This document shows positions 10,810 to 19,314 of a stretch of DNA of 64,000 nt, one piece after another. The stretch comes from a virus: IMG/VR virus record IMGVR_UViG_3300020477_001475, positions 1-64,000 of that record. One strand, written 5' to 3'. The first letter of the stretch is position 1. Every line of letters begins with the position of its first letter. Made by a program: the position numbers and the translations under genes. A model generated the notes under the pieces. That model worked only from the letters and a program-made list of their open reading frames with translations, was not told the origin of the DNA and did not search any database.

Positions 10810-11247
10810 CTAAGATATTTCAACAACAATATTGTCAGTCATTCTTGGATTTTGATTTATAAAAAATTCTATATTAACAGTCAATTTATTAGATCCTAGC
10901 ATAGGATCATTATCCGCCACATCAATTTCCAATTTAGTTATAGTAACAAATGGCAACCAAAAATTAAATGTATCTTTAATATCATTTTGTATTAAAAATT
11001 TAAGTTGATCACTTATAGGTTCAAATAAAAAAGATTTTAAATTAATACCCAAAGTTGGTTGAAAAACTCTTTCACCTCTATTGGTATTCAATAATATTTT
11101 AATATTTTGTTTAACAGCATCAACAGTTAAATCTGTAGATTTAAAATACCCATCAACTCCTTCAGATTTCCTGAATGGTAAATCTATACCAACAAATTTA
11201 TGTGTTTCACTATCTATTACATTTTTCTTATTTAATACTATTGCCAT
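10810..11247 (-). CDS. gp25: Baseplate wedge protein gp25
   Basis: The protein has 145 residues, against 132 in T4. It has the gp25/GPW layout: an N-terminal strand, an 'AVKQNIKILLNTNRGERVFQ' type helix followed by PTLGINLKSFLFEP, and two C-terminal strands. The RGERVFQPTLG segment corresponds to the conserved R-G-E-R...P.fG motif that contacts gp6/gp53-type partners and seeds sheath polymerisation. It lies immediately upstream of gp6. Its identification is strong from motif plus neighbour. Confidence 0.9.
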   Translation of the reverse strand: MAIVLNKKNVIDSETHKFVGIDLPFRKSEGVDGYFKSTDLTVDAVKQNIKILLNTNRGERVFQPTLGINLKSFLFEPISDQLKFLIQNDIKDTFNFWLPFVTITKLEIDVADNDPMLGSNKLTVNIEFFINQNPRMTDNIVVEIS

Positions 11248-11249
11248 TG

Positions 11250-11765
11250 TTATCTATCCTTAACTTCATTTTTAAAAAGTTTAACTTGAGTTTTTCTACT
11301 TCTTCCTTGTGACACAGTACCATTGGAAGCTTCATCAATAACACCATTACCAGAAACAATTAATGATCCACCTTGACCTTGATTTTTTTCAAGATTTAAA
11401 GCAGGTAAACTAGCCCCACCATCTTTAACTCTATTAATTATATTTTTTATTTTACTTTCAATTTCATTTATAAGAGTACCAACAACAGGTACATTTCTCA
11501 ACCCACTCAATATAGGTGCATATGGTCCTAATAATGTATCTTCTTTAACATCAGCAGGTAATGGTCCTGTAGTTTTTATACTTTCAACATCTAATTTACT
11601 TTCAAGTTTAGTTATTTTAAATTCTTGTTTCAATAAAAAATTAACAAACGCATTAGTCAAATCTTTAGATAATTGTTCCGCATTTTTTTTTAATTTACCA
11701 TCAAGTGGTTTACCACCACCCATTGACTTTTCAAAAGCTCCATATATATCACCTTGTAATCCCAT
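11250..11765 (-). CDS. Small virion/baseplate protein, unknown
   Basis: The protein has 171 residues, is basic and Gly/Lys-rich at the N-terminus, helical in the middle (a NAFVNFLLKQEFKITKLESK type stretch), and ends in a Gln/Arg/Lys-rich tail. No domain is recognised. It starts on the last base of the preceding stop (TAATG), 2 nt before gp25, so it is very likely co-translated with baseplate genes. A minor virion or assembly role is inferred from position only. Confidence 0.75.
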   Translation of the reverse strand: MGLQGDIYGAFEKSMGGGKPLDGKLKKNAEQLSKDLTNAFVNFLLKQEFKITKLESKLDVESIKTTGPLPADVKEDTLLGPYAPILSGLRNVPVVGTLINEIESKIKNIINRVKDGGASLPALNLEKNQGQGGSLIVSGNGVIDEASNGTVSQGRSRKTQVKLFKNEVKDR

Positions 11766-12196
11766 TATCTATTACTCGATTTTTCCAATGATTTTTTTAA
11801 AATACCACTGAAATCTTTATCAAAAAGTTTTTTAGTAGCTTCTGGTGCATTATTACCTACTATAATATCAGCGTTAGATTGATTTGTATCCATCATATTA
11901 CCATATTGTGATGACATTACATCATTCATTCTATTGGAATCATAAACACCATTACCCATCATTGGATATTCTTCTGATTCTTTATTAGATTCTATAGCTT
12001 GTTTAGTTTCATTTAATATGTCATTCAATACAGTATTGTTAGTATAATTAGTTTTTTCAACAATTTTCTTTTTAGGTAATTGTTTGCCTATAGCGTTTAC
12101 TGGTTGTTTCAATTCAGTTATAACTTCTTGAATTGACATTGCAACCTCTTCTCTAACTATTTTTCTAATCATTAATCTTAACTGTGTTTTATTCAT
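11765..12196 (-). CDS. Virion-associated small protein with Arg-rich N-terminal helix
   Basis: The protein has 143 residues. Its N-terminus (MNKTQLRLMIRKIVREEVA) forms a basic amphipathic helix of a type seen at the start of many small T4-like virion proteins. The centre is Asn/Met/Ser-rich and probably disordered. It is embedded in the baseplate gene run and coupled by TAATG to the next gene. No biochemical role can be assigned. Confidence 0.72.
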   Translation of the reverse strand: MNKTQLRLMIRKIVREEVAMSIQEVITELKQPVNAIGKQLPKKKIVEKTNYTNNTVLNDILNETKQAIESNKESEEYPMMGNGVYDSNRMNDVMSSQYGNMMDTNQSNADIIVGNNAPEATKKLFDKDFSGILKKSLEKSSNR

Positions 12197-12208
12197 GATA
12201 ACCCCCTA

Positions 12209-13417
12209 TTAACTTGGTTTACTATTTCCAGAATTATTATCTTCTATAAAATGATAATAACTCTTTATATTCTTAATTTGTGCTTTTATATTTTGTTCTA
12301 ACATAATCCAACCTGGAGATCCAGCTGCATTAATTGGTGTAGATACACCACCCACAGTACCACCAACAAACATTTGACCTATAGCATCAATCATAGATGT
12401 GAGTATATCTTCCAAAGCTTTACCTAACACCATTGGTTGTATTTCATCTTCAGCATTTTTCCCTAAATAAATATTAGAAGATTCAATTGTTGTAGTACCT
12501 TTATTATAAATATTTATATTACCACCAGATCCCATATCAATACCAGAAAAACTGGATAATATAATTTTTTCCTTTTCTGCAGAAAAAATAATTCTATTAG
12601 ATTTTATTAATATTTGAGTAAAATCTTCATCCTTAAATTTTAATTTTCTGGGATTATTCAAATCTTTATGATGTGATGCCAAATTAAAATTGTTAAAAAA
12701 TAATTCAGATAATTTACCTTTCGATGATATGGAAATTAAGCCACCATCTTTCAAACTTTCAATTGTATTAGTGTCATTCCTACCATTAGATATAAATATG
12801 TTAGGATAACCAGATCTACTCCCTATTCTAATACTATTACCAAATCTACCTTCAAATAACATATCACCTATACCAAAATTCTTTTCCGCTGGATCAGAAT
12901 CTAATTTAGATGAATATGGTTTTTGTAACCTTTTTACTGCAGGTCTCCATGTAAATTGTGGATTGATATCCAACAATTCATTCATACTAATATTTTTTTT
13001 AGATTTCTTACTACTTTCCATTTTATATAAATGATCAGGGTTAAAGTTAGGATTATTTAAAGTATTCAACGGGCCTATATAATAGTTAATACCACCAAAA
13101 TCACATAATAACACTTGATCACCTTGTGTTGGTACATCAGTTATACCTCTCAACAACGGATAATATGTTTTAGATTTCAATGCTGATATATTTTTACTTA
13201 TAGTATCATCATTATATTCATATTTAACAGCTTTAATTGCATTAATATTACGATCAGAATTACCAAAAGAATCTGAATCAGAATTTATTATAGCTTCAAC
13301 TACATGACCAGGAGTAAATTGAACATAAACTCTATCCAAATTAGCTGTAGAAGAATTAGGTCCAAAAGAATACTTGGATTCTATATTATTATCTTTTACA
13401 TTTATCCATCCACCCAT
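12209..13417 (-). CDS. OB-fold / beta-helix baseplate hub or spike-like protein
   Basis: The protein has 402 residues. The stretch YPLLRGITDVPTQGDQVLL, followed by CDFGGINYYIGPL, resembles the N-terminal OB-fold of gp5/gpV-type spike proteins, where a short 'p.vGd.Vlv' strand pair is typical. Residues 190-320 are short repeating strands (NSIRIGSRSGY, then GLISISSKGK, then IIFSAEKEKIILSS, then NINIYNKGTTTIESSNIYLG), as in a beta-helical spike. I infer a central hub/spike or tail-tip protein. No lysozyme domain is visible, unlike T4 gp5. Confidence 0.68.
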   Translation of the reverse strand: MGGWINVKDNNIESKYSFGPNSSTANLDRVYVQFTPGHVVEAIINSDSDSFGNSDRNINAIKAVKYEYNDDTISKNISALKSKTYYPLLRGITDVPTQGDQVLLCDFGGINYYIGPLNTLNNPNFNPDHLYKMESSKKSKKNISMNELLDINPQFTWRPAVKRLQKPYSSKLDSDPAEKNFGIGDMLFEGRFGNSIRIGSRSGYPNIFISNGRNDTNTIESLKDGGLISISSKGKLSELFFNNFNLASHHKDLNNPRKLKFKDEDFTQILIKSNRIIFSAEKEKIILSSFSGIDMGSGGNINIYNKGTTTIESSNIYLGKNAEDEIQPMVLGKALEDILTSMIDAIGQMFVGGTVGGVSTPINAAGSPGWIMLEQNIKAQIKNIKSYYHFIEDNNSGNSKPS

Positions 13418-13431
13418 TATATTACCCCAAA

Positions 13432-13800
13432 TTAATTTTTAAATAAATTTTGTTTATCATCAGTAGTTTTTTGTATTTCATCGGCAGCATGTTTTAAAGT
13501 ATCCATTAAATCTTTCTTTTCCTTATCGGATAAAATAAATTCACTTTCGGAATCATTAGATTTAGTTACATACCTTTGCAATACAGCTATTAATTTAACT
13601 AAATGCTCATCATTCTTAACAGATACATCCAAAAACTCTTTTATAATGGGAGCTATTTGAAGTACATCACTAGAATTTTTAATAAATGAAGATAAATCTT
13701 TTATCAACACATCTATTTGTTTTCTCTTCTTAGCTGAATTATTATATATATCTTTGGATATATCTTCCAAAGTTTTTCCATCAAAAATTATATCTGACAT
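13432..13800 (-). CDS. Small helical virion-cluster protein
   Basis: The protein has 122 residues, is almost wholly predicted helical and is Lys/Asp-rich. It ends with a charged segment (DEIQKTTDDKQNLFKN). A good GGAGG ribosome site precedes it. It is the first gene of the baseplate run after the terminator at 13862-13896, so it probably begins the late transcript. The function is not recognised. Confidence 0.75.
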   Translation of the reverse strand: MSDIIFDGKTLEDISKDIYNNSAKKRKQIDVLIKDLSSFIKNSSDVLQIAPIIKEFLDVSVKNDEHLVKLIAVLQRYVTKSNDSESEFILSDKEKKDLMDTLKHAADEIQKTTDDKQNLFKN

Positions 13801-13861
13801 TGGTTTCCTCCAAATATTTTATATCAGTTATAAATATAATAAAAAATAATTTGTAAACCAA

Positions 13862-13896
13862 AGCAATAAAAAAGGGTAGAAATAATTTCTACCCCT
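13862..13896 (-). terminator. Intrinsic terminator after gp55
   Basis: There is a perfect 9-bp stem (GGGTAGAAA / TTTCTACCC, plus-strand 13874-13882 and 13886-13894) with a 3-nt loop. On the minus strand it is followed by TTTTTTATT. It ends the gp55 transcript and separates it from the baseplate module. Confidence 0.85.
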
Positions 13897-13922
13897 TCAA
13901 ACATATTACTATAATAATTTAT

Positions 13923-14681
13923 TTATTTAAAAAAAATAGTATCCCTCGATATCATACCAGTTTTAGTAAATTCAGTATTTAATTTATTATAATGTTTTCG
14001 TAATACATTCATTATTTTAGTTATATGTGATGTATTAACCCCCGTCATTTCACGTATCAACAAATATAAACTTTTCTTATTAAAGTTTTCTATTTCATCT
14101 TTTCTATATAATAATTCCAATATAGCATATGCTATATCAACATCACGTTTCTTTTTAAATATAATAGTTATATTACGTTCAAAATATTTAATCAATTCTG
14201 CGGTAAATTCATTAATATGACATTCTTTACTATCTTGATAATTATAGTATTTACCTTTACTATGAAATGCCAAACTATCTATAGGATCATGAATTTTTAA
14301 TTTTTTATAATTGTTATTATTATGGAGTATTAAATAATTCTTAGCTACTACAGAAAAATAACTAAAAGCTTTCGAACCTTTTGTATGATCATATTTATGC
14401 ATATTCATCACCATAAAGGCAACTACTTCATGTTTTATATCTTCAAATCCATAATCGAAATAAGTAAACTTAAAAGTATTAATTATATTTTCGGCTAACT
14501 TATCAAAAGCTTTGTGAATTCTATCCCTGTATATAGTATTTCGTTTTTCGTGATTACTACTACCATTATATTCAACAATAGCTTCCTGCACTTCCATACC
14601 AAAATATATTTTACTTTTTCTTTTTCTTCCTGGTTTTTTCTTTTGTTTGTTTTCTTTTTTCACTGCTACCTTCTCTTTCAA
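13923..14681 (-). CDS. gp55: Late-transcription sigma factor, gp55-like (TTG start)
   Basis: The protein has 252 residues (T4 gp55 has 185) and is extended by a Lys/Arg-rich N-terminus. The central FEDIKHEVVAFMVMNMHKYD followed by KGSKAFSYFSVVAKNYLI is the sigma region-2-like block characteristic of gp55, which recognises the TATAAATA late-promoter box with host core RNA polymerase. The start is TTG at 14681, chosen because AAGGAG lies 7 nt upstream. The next ATG (14597) has no ribosome site. The first 71 nt overlap the 3' end of the preceding gene in another frame. Confidence 0.87.
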   Translation of the reverse strand: MKEKVAVKKENKQKKKPGRKRKSKIYFGMEVQEAIVEYNGSSNHEKRNTIYRDRIHKAFDKLAENIINTFKFTYFDYGFEDIKHEVVAFMVMNMHKYDHTKGSKAFSYFSVVAKNYLILHNNNNYKKLKIHDPIDSLAFHSKGKYYNYQDSKECHINEFTAELIKYFERNITIIFKKKRDVDIAYAILELLYRKDEIENFNKKSLYLLIREMTGVNTSHITKIMNVLRKHYNKLNTEFTKTGMISRDTIFFK

Positions 14682-14946
14682 TATATTCTCCTTCTTCCTG
14701 TTCGAATATAGAATTTAAAACCGATTGTATATTTTTTATTTCTTTAAAAATGAAACCTACTTCATCGTCAGATTCAAAGTGTCCTGTATTATCAACTATT
14801 TTTAATTTTTCAGACGCAGCATTAACAATATCATCTATATGCAAAATTATACCTTCAAATTGATTTATTCTCTTTAATGCTTGAAATAATGCAAAAGAAA
14901 TAAATCCACCATACAAAACCAATAATATAACAAATAACCACATCAT
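14611..14946 (-). CDS. Single-pass membrane protein, unknown
   Basis: The protein has 111 residues. The N-terminus is a clear transmembrane helix (WLFVILLVLYGGFISFALF), followed by a helical cytoplasmic domain and a Lys/Arg tail. The tail is encoded by DNA that also encodes the start and ribosome site of the gp55 gene. Its ATG overlaps the TAA of the HD gene (TAATG). A function is not recognised. The position between the HD hydrolase and gp55 suggests coordinated expression. Confidence 0.75.
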   Translation of the reverse strand: MMWLFVILLVLYGGFISFALFQALKRINQFEGIILHIDDIVNAASEKLKIVDNTGHFESDDEVGFIFKEIKNIQSVLNSIFEQEEGEYIEREGSSEKRKQTKEKTRKKKKK

Positions 14947-15668
14947 TACGAAAATAACTCATCAAATGTTTTTTTCATACTATCAACTTGTTTCTTATCA
15001 ACTTTAACTTGTACTTCTTCTTCTACATGTTCAATTTCTTGTTCTTGCATCCAATTTTGTTTTTCACATATAGTGGATAACCAATCACCGAAATGTACTA
15101 TTGAAGAAAGTATATGTCTGGTATCCACATAAGCTCTAAAATAAACTTCAGCTGCTTTATCAAATAACCCATCAGCACATAATATAGCTTTATAAACATG
15201 TTCATTAACACTAATATTATATTTTGAAAGTAACCATAAAGCTCTATCATGAACTGTCATGTATTCCATTTCTTTATTATGAGTATACCACTCATTGAGT
15301 TTATTTCTTCTCCAATCATCAGTTTGGTAAATATAGTATTTTTCTCTACCATTACCCAACTTACCTAAATCATGAAACATTGCAGCTAATACAACATCTG
15401 AATCTGAATGTATCACTTCCACACCATTTTCTTCATATTGTTTTTTAATCTTCAATGAATTGTTTATCACATGCAATATATGATCCAAATAACCACCTTT
15501 AAAACAATTGTGGTAATTTGGCCTACCTGATGCAGGTGCTGTTTTATATTCATCTTCAAAGTCACTATGTAACTTTAGAATATTATCTTTTTGGTCACCT
15601 TCAAAATGTTTGTCAATGATTGACATCAATTCTTTCCAGTTATTATCCATTTGTTCTTGGTTTATCAT
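14946..15668 (-). CDS. HD-domain phosphohydrolase
   Basis: The protein has 240 residues. The HD metal site is visible: His63 in YLDHILHV, His-Asp 99-100 in FHDLGKLG, and a later Asp in ILCADGLFDKA. These ligands bind the divalent metals used for phosphoester hydrolysis of nucleotides or (p)ppGpp-like substrates. The substrate is unknown. Phage HD proteins of this type often act in nucleotide metabolism or takeover. It lies directly downstream of phoH and upstream of the membrane protein and gp55. Confidence 0.85.
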   Translation of the reverse strand: MINQEQMDNNWKELMSIIDKHFEGDQKDNILKLHSDFEDEYKTAPASGRPNYHNCFKGGYLDHILHVINNSLKIKKQYEENGVEVIHSDSDVVLAAMFHDLGKLGNGREKYYIYQTDDWRRNKLNEWYTHNKEMEYMTVHDRALWLLSKYNISVNEHVYKAILCADGLFDKAAEVYFRAYVDTRHILSSIVHFGDWLSTICEKQNWMQEQEIEHVEEEVQVKVDKKQVDSMKKTFDELFS

Positions 15669-15681
15669 ATCTTATAATACC

Positions 15682-15689
15682 TATTTATA
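15682..15689 (-). promoter_or_regulatory. Candidate T4-type late promoter TATAAATA
   Basis: An exact TATAAATA on the minus strand, 14 nt before the HD-hydrolase start, matches the T4 late box that gp55 recognises. In an AT-rich genome this octamer recurs by chance, so position is the only support. Confidence 0.3.
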
Positions 15690-15733
15690 TTGATATAATA
15701 TAAGAAATAATTACTATATAAAACAAGCTTTTT

Positions 15734-16621
15734 TTATTGTTTAAATTTATAAAAAGGTAAATCTTCCATAGAATTATTATCATTAGTATATAATGAACCA
15801 TCAGCAGGTGTTTCATTACCTTCTTCATCATGTACCCATCTAGATATTGTCATTTCAGCAGGTATATCATCTATAATATTGAATGAATCATGATATCGTT
15901 TCAACAATCTCCTTACCAATGAATGTCTAACTACATCTTTTTCTTTAAACATAGCTAAACCAACACCATGAACACCAGCAAATCTTTTTATAGCATCTTC
16001 TAAACCACTTTTGTGTTTTGCTATATCAGATTGTTCCAAATCACCAGTGATAATATATTTACTATTTTCACCAATTCTTGTCACAAACATTTTGATTTGT
16101 TCAGGTGTAGCATTTTGTGCTTCATCCAAGATTACTAATTTATTGGATAATGTTATACCCCGCATAAAGGCTAATGGCATAACTTCTATAACACCACTAT
16201 CCTTCAGTATTTGTAATCTTTGTTTACCAATAATTTGTTCCATATTATAATAAAAAGACATCATCCATGGTGCAGTTTTTTCTTCTACATCACCCGGAAG
16301 AAAACCAATCTTTTCACCAGCAGCTTCTACCAATGGTTTTACTATTACAATACCATCAACAGAATTATCTTTATCACCTAAATCTCTTAAAGCTCTATGA
16401 ACTGATAAATATGTTTTACCACAACCTGCAGGACCAATACAAAATGTTATATCCTTTTTTGATATAGTATTATAGAATCTTCGTTGTGCAGGATTTTTGA
16501 ATTGTAATGTATCAAAATCTAACATTTTAATGTCTTTCAATACTTGTCTTTTATTTGATATAGAATGATTATTTAACTCGGAAAGTGAAACCTTTTTTGG
16601 TGTAGACTTACTCTTTGACAT
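15734..16621 (-). CDS. phoH: PhoH-like P-loop ATPase
   Basis: The protein has 295 residues. It has Walker A GPAGCGKT at 63-70, the PhoH block IVKPLVEAAGEKIGFLPGD, the MPLAFMRG segment, Walker B LVILDEAQN near 165-173, and the motif IITGDLEQSD. All PhoH hallmarks are present and the length is typical of phage PhoH. The family is widespread in marine phages. Its biochemical role is unsettled (RNA-linked ATPase or helicase activity has been proposed). It begins after a GGGGGTG ribosome site, downstream of the DUF4338 pair. Confidence 0.95.
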   Translation of the reverse strand: MSKSKSTPKKVSLSELNNHSISNKRQVLKDIKMLDFDTLQFKNPAQRRFYNTISKKDITFCIGPAGCGKTYLSVHRALRDLGDKDNSVDGIVIVKPLVEAAGEKIGFLPGDVEEKTAPWMMSFYYNMEQIIGKQRLQILKDSGVIEVMPLAFMRGITLSNKLVILDEAQNATPEQIKMFVTRIGENSKYIITGDLEQSDIAKHKSGLEDAIKRFAGVHGVGLAMFKEKDVVRHSLVRRLLKRYHDSFNIIDDIPAEMTISRWVHDEEGNETPADGSLYTNDNNSMEDLPFYKFKQ

Positions 16622-16691
16622 AAAACACCCCCATTTAAATAATATAATGTTATAAATAACTTGATTAATAAAAACTAATCATATATAAATA

Positions 16692-17777
16692 TCATCGACC
16701 CACTTCTTTTATAAACTTTTTTTTAGATTCTTCATAAGTCAATCCAAATAGTTTATCCCAAAAATGTAATTCTGATATTTCTCTTTTATCAGATTTTAAT
16801 TTATTAAATCTTTTTTCTGCCTTTGGTTTCCACCAATCCATCATATATTGATTATAATTTACGAACTTTTCTTGTAAAATTAAAGAATCTTGTTCAATAT
16901 CACCACATAAAAAATCATTTGTATTTTCGTAGAATGGACACCAATAAATTCCTCTCTGTATTCCATGTTCAAATTCACTTGTCTTTAATCCGCAAGTTCT
17001 ATATATCTTACCGAATGCACCCAATCTATCTTTACTCTTTTCACCAAAATATTCTTCCCATCTTTTAACTACAGGTCTGGGTAATTTAATTGGCATTTTA
17101 CCAGATGTTTTTCCCATCTTTTTAAATGTTGGTAATCTATTATATTGTGAGAAAGTTCCATATAAAGATGTAGTTGTCATCCCAACTAATTTGTCACCAT
17201 AACTGCATTCCCACACATTCCTAATTGTATCTGATGTTATAAGTAATGCCATCAGTTTACCACCAAGAAAATTAAACCCGAATGGTTGTATGGGTATTAT
17301 GGCCTGCCCACATGCAATATTATTCAACCTTTTATTTTTATATCTATCATCTCTCACCCAACCAATATATTTATCCCGTGCACCCAAGTCACCAAAATCA
17401 GAAGTTACTGTTAATGCACCAAGATACAAACCAGTTGATTCATCTTCAACCAAAAATTTAAGGTTTCTGCCGGGGTTCGACACATTTTTGAAACTTGAAG
17501 TGAATCGTATTAAGTAGCGCCAGTCATCTAATTGTTCTTTTGTTTTTACATGAATAACTTTTGGTTTTAAATTAGTAATATCCATGTTATTCCACAATTT
17601 ATTTTTTAAAGTATTTATTTTAAATTGTTCACCAATACAATCTTGTATTTCCAAATACTTTTCGTAAAATACTGCTTCCGATGAATCTTGATTTTTTTTC
17701 ATTTCTATATAATCAAGAACTTCTTGTTTTTCTTTTTCAAAATCAAATTTAGTATCAAAAAATTTATCTACCAACAT
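16692..17777 (-). CDS. DUF4338 / DruA-like protein, copy 1
   Basis: The protein has 361 residues. The core shows NPGRNLKFLVEDESTGLYLG, RDKYIGWVRDD, the FGFNFLGGKL segment, R..WE..YGDKLVGMTTTSLYG and YNRLPTFKKMGKTSGK. These match the DUF4338 pattern (loss of the strand LGxxxxxS, then RDxxIGW, then YN..W..lG.T.G) best known from DruA of the Druantia anti-phage system. The family also occurs in phages. No activity has been established that I can state. It is a tandem paralogue of the gene upstream, overlapping it by 14 nt. The family call is moderate and a defence or counter-defence role is inference. Confidence 0.72.
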   Translation of the reverse strand: MLVDKFFDTKFDFEKEKQEVLDYIEMKKNQDSSEAVFYEKYLEIQDCIGEQFKINTLKNKLWNNMDITNLKPKVIHVKTKEQLDDWRYLIRFTSSFKNVSNPGRNLKFLVEDESTGLYLGALTVTSDFGDLGARDKYIGWVRDDRYKNKRLNNIACGQAIIPIQPFGFNFLGGKLMALLITSDTIRNVWECSYGDKLVGMTTTSLYGTFSQYNRLPTFKKMGKTSGKMPIKLPRPVVKRWEEYFGEKSKDRLGAFGKIYRTCGLKTSEFEHGIQRGIYWCPFYENTNDFLCGDIEQDSLILQEKFVNYNQYMMDWWKPKAEKRFNKLKSDKREISELHFWDKLFGLTYEESKKKFIKEVGR

Positions 17778-18930
17778 CAGTTAAATACTTCTCCTTTGCT
17801 TCTTCATAAGTTATATCAAACATATCAATATAATATAATGTTTCATCTTTTATTCTATCTTGTTCCAAAAGTTTTGTATATCTTTTGATTGCTTTCTTTT
17901 TCCACCATCTGTTAATGTAATCATAATCTTCTACAAACTTTTTCTTCATAACCAGTTCACTATCATCAATTTCATTTCGTAGATATTCTAAACCATTATC
18001 ATACATGTTAGCAAAGAATACACCTCTCTTAAATCCATGTTCGTAATCTTTAGCTTTAATACCAAGATGTCTAAATATTCTATTTATTATATTTTGTTTA
18101 GGACCAGTGGCATGAATAGCTTTATCATATTCATCAAAGTGATTTTCTTTTAACCAATCACTCCAAACTTTATAAACTGAATCATCTGGTTTAATAGATA
18201 TTTTACCTGTGGATTCACCCAATGTTTTCCAGTGTGGAATACCATTGTATTGAGAATGCACACCATAAAGAGATGTAGTGGTTACACCAACTAAGATTTC
18301 ATTGTAATTTTCATACCATTTATCTCTGATAGTTGATGTTGTTACAAGTGCTGATAGTAATTTACCACCGAGAAAATTGAAACCTAATGGCTGGGTTGGA
18401 ACTATGGAAGTTCCTATACAGGTATGATTTAATTTGTGATCTACAAATTTATTATCTTTGGTCCATTTAATATAATCATCTCTAACTTTAATTGATGTTA
18501 CATCTGAACCAACTGATATTACACCAAGATATTTACCTGTAATACTATCTTTAGCGAAGAATTTAATATTTCTACCTGGGTTAGCTGTAAACTCCATAGA
18601 TGATATTAATGTTCTTAAAATAGTCCAGGTTTCATTATCATCTGTATATTCAACAATAGGATCCAATTTTTCTATTTCAGATATAGTAAGTTCTTTGTTG
18701 GTTATATCTGTTGGTTTCCATATTCGATTATACATCAATTCAGCTTTATGATGATTCTTTCTAAACTTTATTCTAATCTTTTCATCTTTATTAAATTCTT
18801 GCCATTTTTTATACAATGTTTGTTCTTGCACAGACATTGATTTTAACATATCAAGATTATCTATAAAGTTTTGTCTTTCGTCATCGAAATTGAATTCTTC
18901 TATTTCGAAAAAATTATTAATTATACTCAT
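17764..18930 (-). CDS. DUF4338 / DruA-like protein, copy 2
   Basis: The protein has 388 residues from the ATG at 18930. An ATG-ATG at 18948/18945 is in frame but lies inside a plausible -10 element. It shares with the next gene NPGRNIKFF, the RDDYIKW block, QPLGFNFLGGKLLSALVTTS, GVTTTSLYG, SQYNGIPHWKTLGESTGK, an EHGFKRGVFF stretch and the terminal TYEEAKEKYLTDVGR. The pair therefore arose by tandem duplication and has diverged widely at the N-terminus. It has no good ribosome site, and a promoter at 18936-18965 could give a nearly leaderless transcript. The role is unknown. Confidence 0.72.
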   Translation of the reverse strand: MSIINNFFEIEEFNFDDERQNFIDNLDMLKSMSVQEQTLYKKWQEFNKDEKIRIKFRKNHHKAELMYNRIWKPTDITNKELTISEIEKLDPIVEYTDDNETWTILRTLISSMEFTANPGRNIKFFAKDSITGKYLGVISVGSDVTSIKVRDDYIKWTKDNKFVDHKLNHTCIGTSIVPTQPLGFNFLGGKLLSALVTTSTIRDKWYENYNEILVGVTTTSLYGVHSQYNGIPHWKTLGESTGKISIKPDDSVYKVWSDWLKENHFDEYDKAIHATGPKQNIINRIFRHLGIKAKDYEHGFKRGVFFANMYDNGLEYLRNEIDDSELVMKKKFVEDYDYINRWWKKKAIKRYTKLLEQDRIKDETLYYIDMFDITYEEAKEKYLTDVGR

Positions 18931-18935
18931 ACCAT

Positions 18936-18965
18936 AATATAACATCATTCAGTCATAAAATACAA
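18936..18965 (-). promoter_or_regulatory. Candidate promoter of the DUF4338 pair
   Basis: On the minus strand, TTGTAT is followed after 18 bp by TATATT at 18936-18941. It resembles the early promoter set elsewhere in the window but with CTGTTG instead of ACGTTG. The predicted transcript start falls at the gene start, which would make the message nearly leaderless. Confidence 0.4.
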
Positions 18966-18974
18966 CAGTTTTTT

Positions 18975-19012
18975 TAAAAAAAAAATGCCCTCAAATAATA
19001 TGAGGGCATTTT
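18975..19012 (-). terminator. Intrinsic terminator after the 77-aa membrane gene
   Basis: There is a 9-bp stem AATGCCCTC / GAGGGCATT (18984-18992 and 19002-19010) with a 9-nt loop. It is followed on the minus strand by a run of ten T. The plus-strand side also has TTTT, so it could act weakly both ways. Confidence 0.88.
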
Positions 19013-19050
19013 ATTAATGTTATAACACCTACCAAAGTGTTAAATAACTA

Positions 19051-19284
19051 CTACTTCTTACTCCATAATCCCACAAGAACAAGAAGTGCTAACAAACCAG
19101 CGAAACCGTTCTCTCCGAATGTTGATATAATAGCAACTAAGTTACCAACAACATTCATACCCCAAACGCCTTGTCCGAATATTACTTCAGAAATAACGCC
19201 AAGAGCTGCAAAACCTGCAAGTAGTTCAACTAAACCACTCACGAATTCGCCAATTGATGAAAATGCACTTTTTAAGTTAATCAT
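19051..19284 (-). CDS. Two-helix membrane protein, possible holin-like
   Basis: The protein has 77 residues with two hydrophobic segments (GLVELLAGFAALGVISEVIFG and LLALLVLVGLW near the C-terminus) and a short basic tail SKK. A GGGGAG ribosome site precedes the ATG. It sits between an outer-membrane protein gene and a strong terminator. Size and topology resemble class II holins, but no lysis gene is adjacent, so holin is only one option. A small inner-membrane effector is another. Confidence 0.68.
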   Translation of the reverse strand: MINLKSAFSSIGEFVSGLVELLAGFAALGVISEVIFGQGVWGMNVVGNLVAIISTFGENGFAGLLALLVLVGLWSKK

Positions 19285-19314
19285 GATTTTCTCCCCTATT
19301 GTATTTGGTTAATA

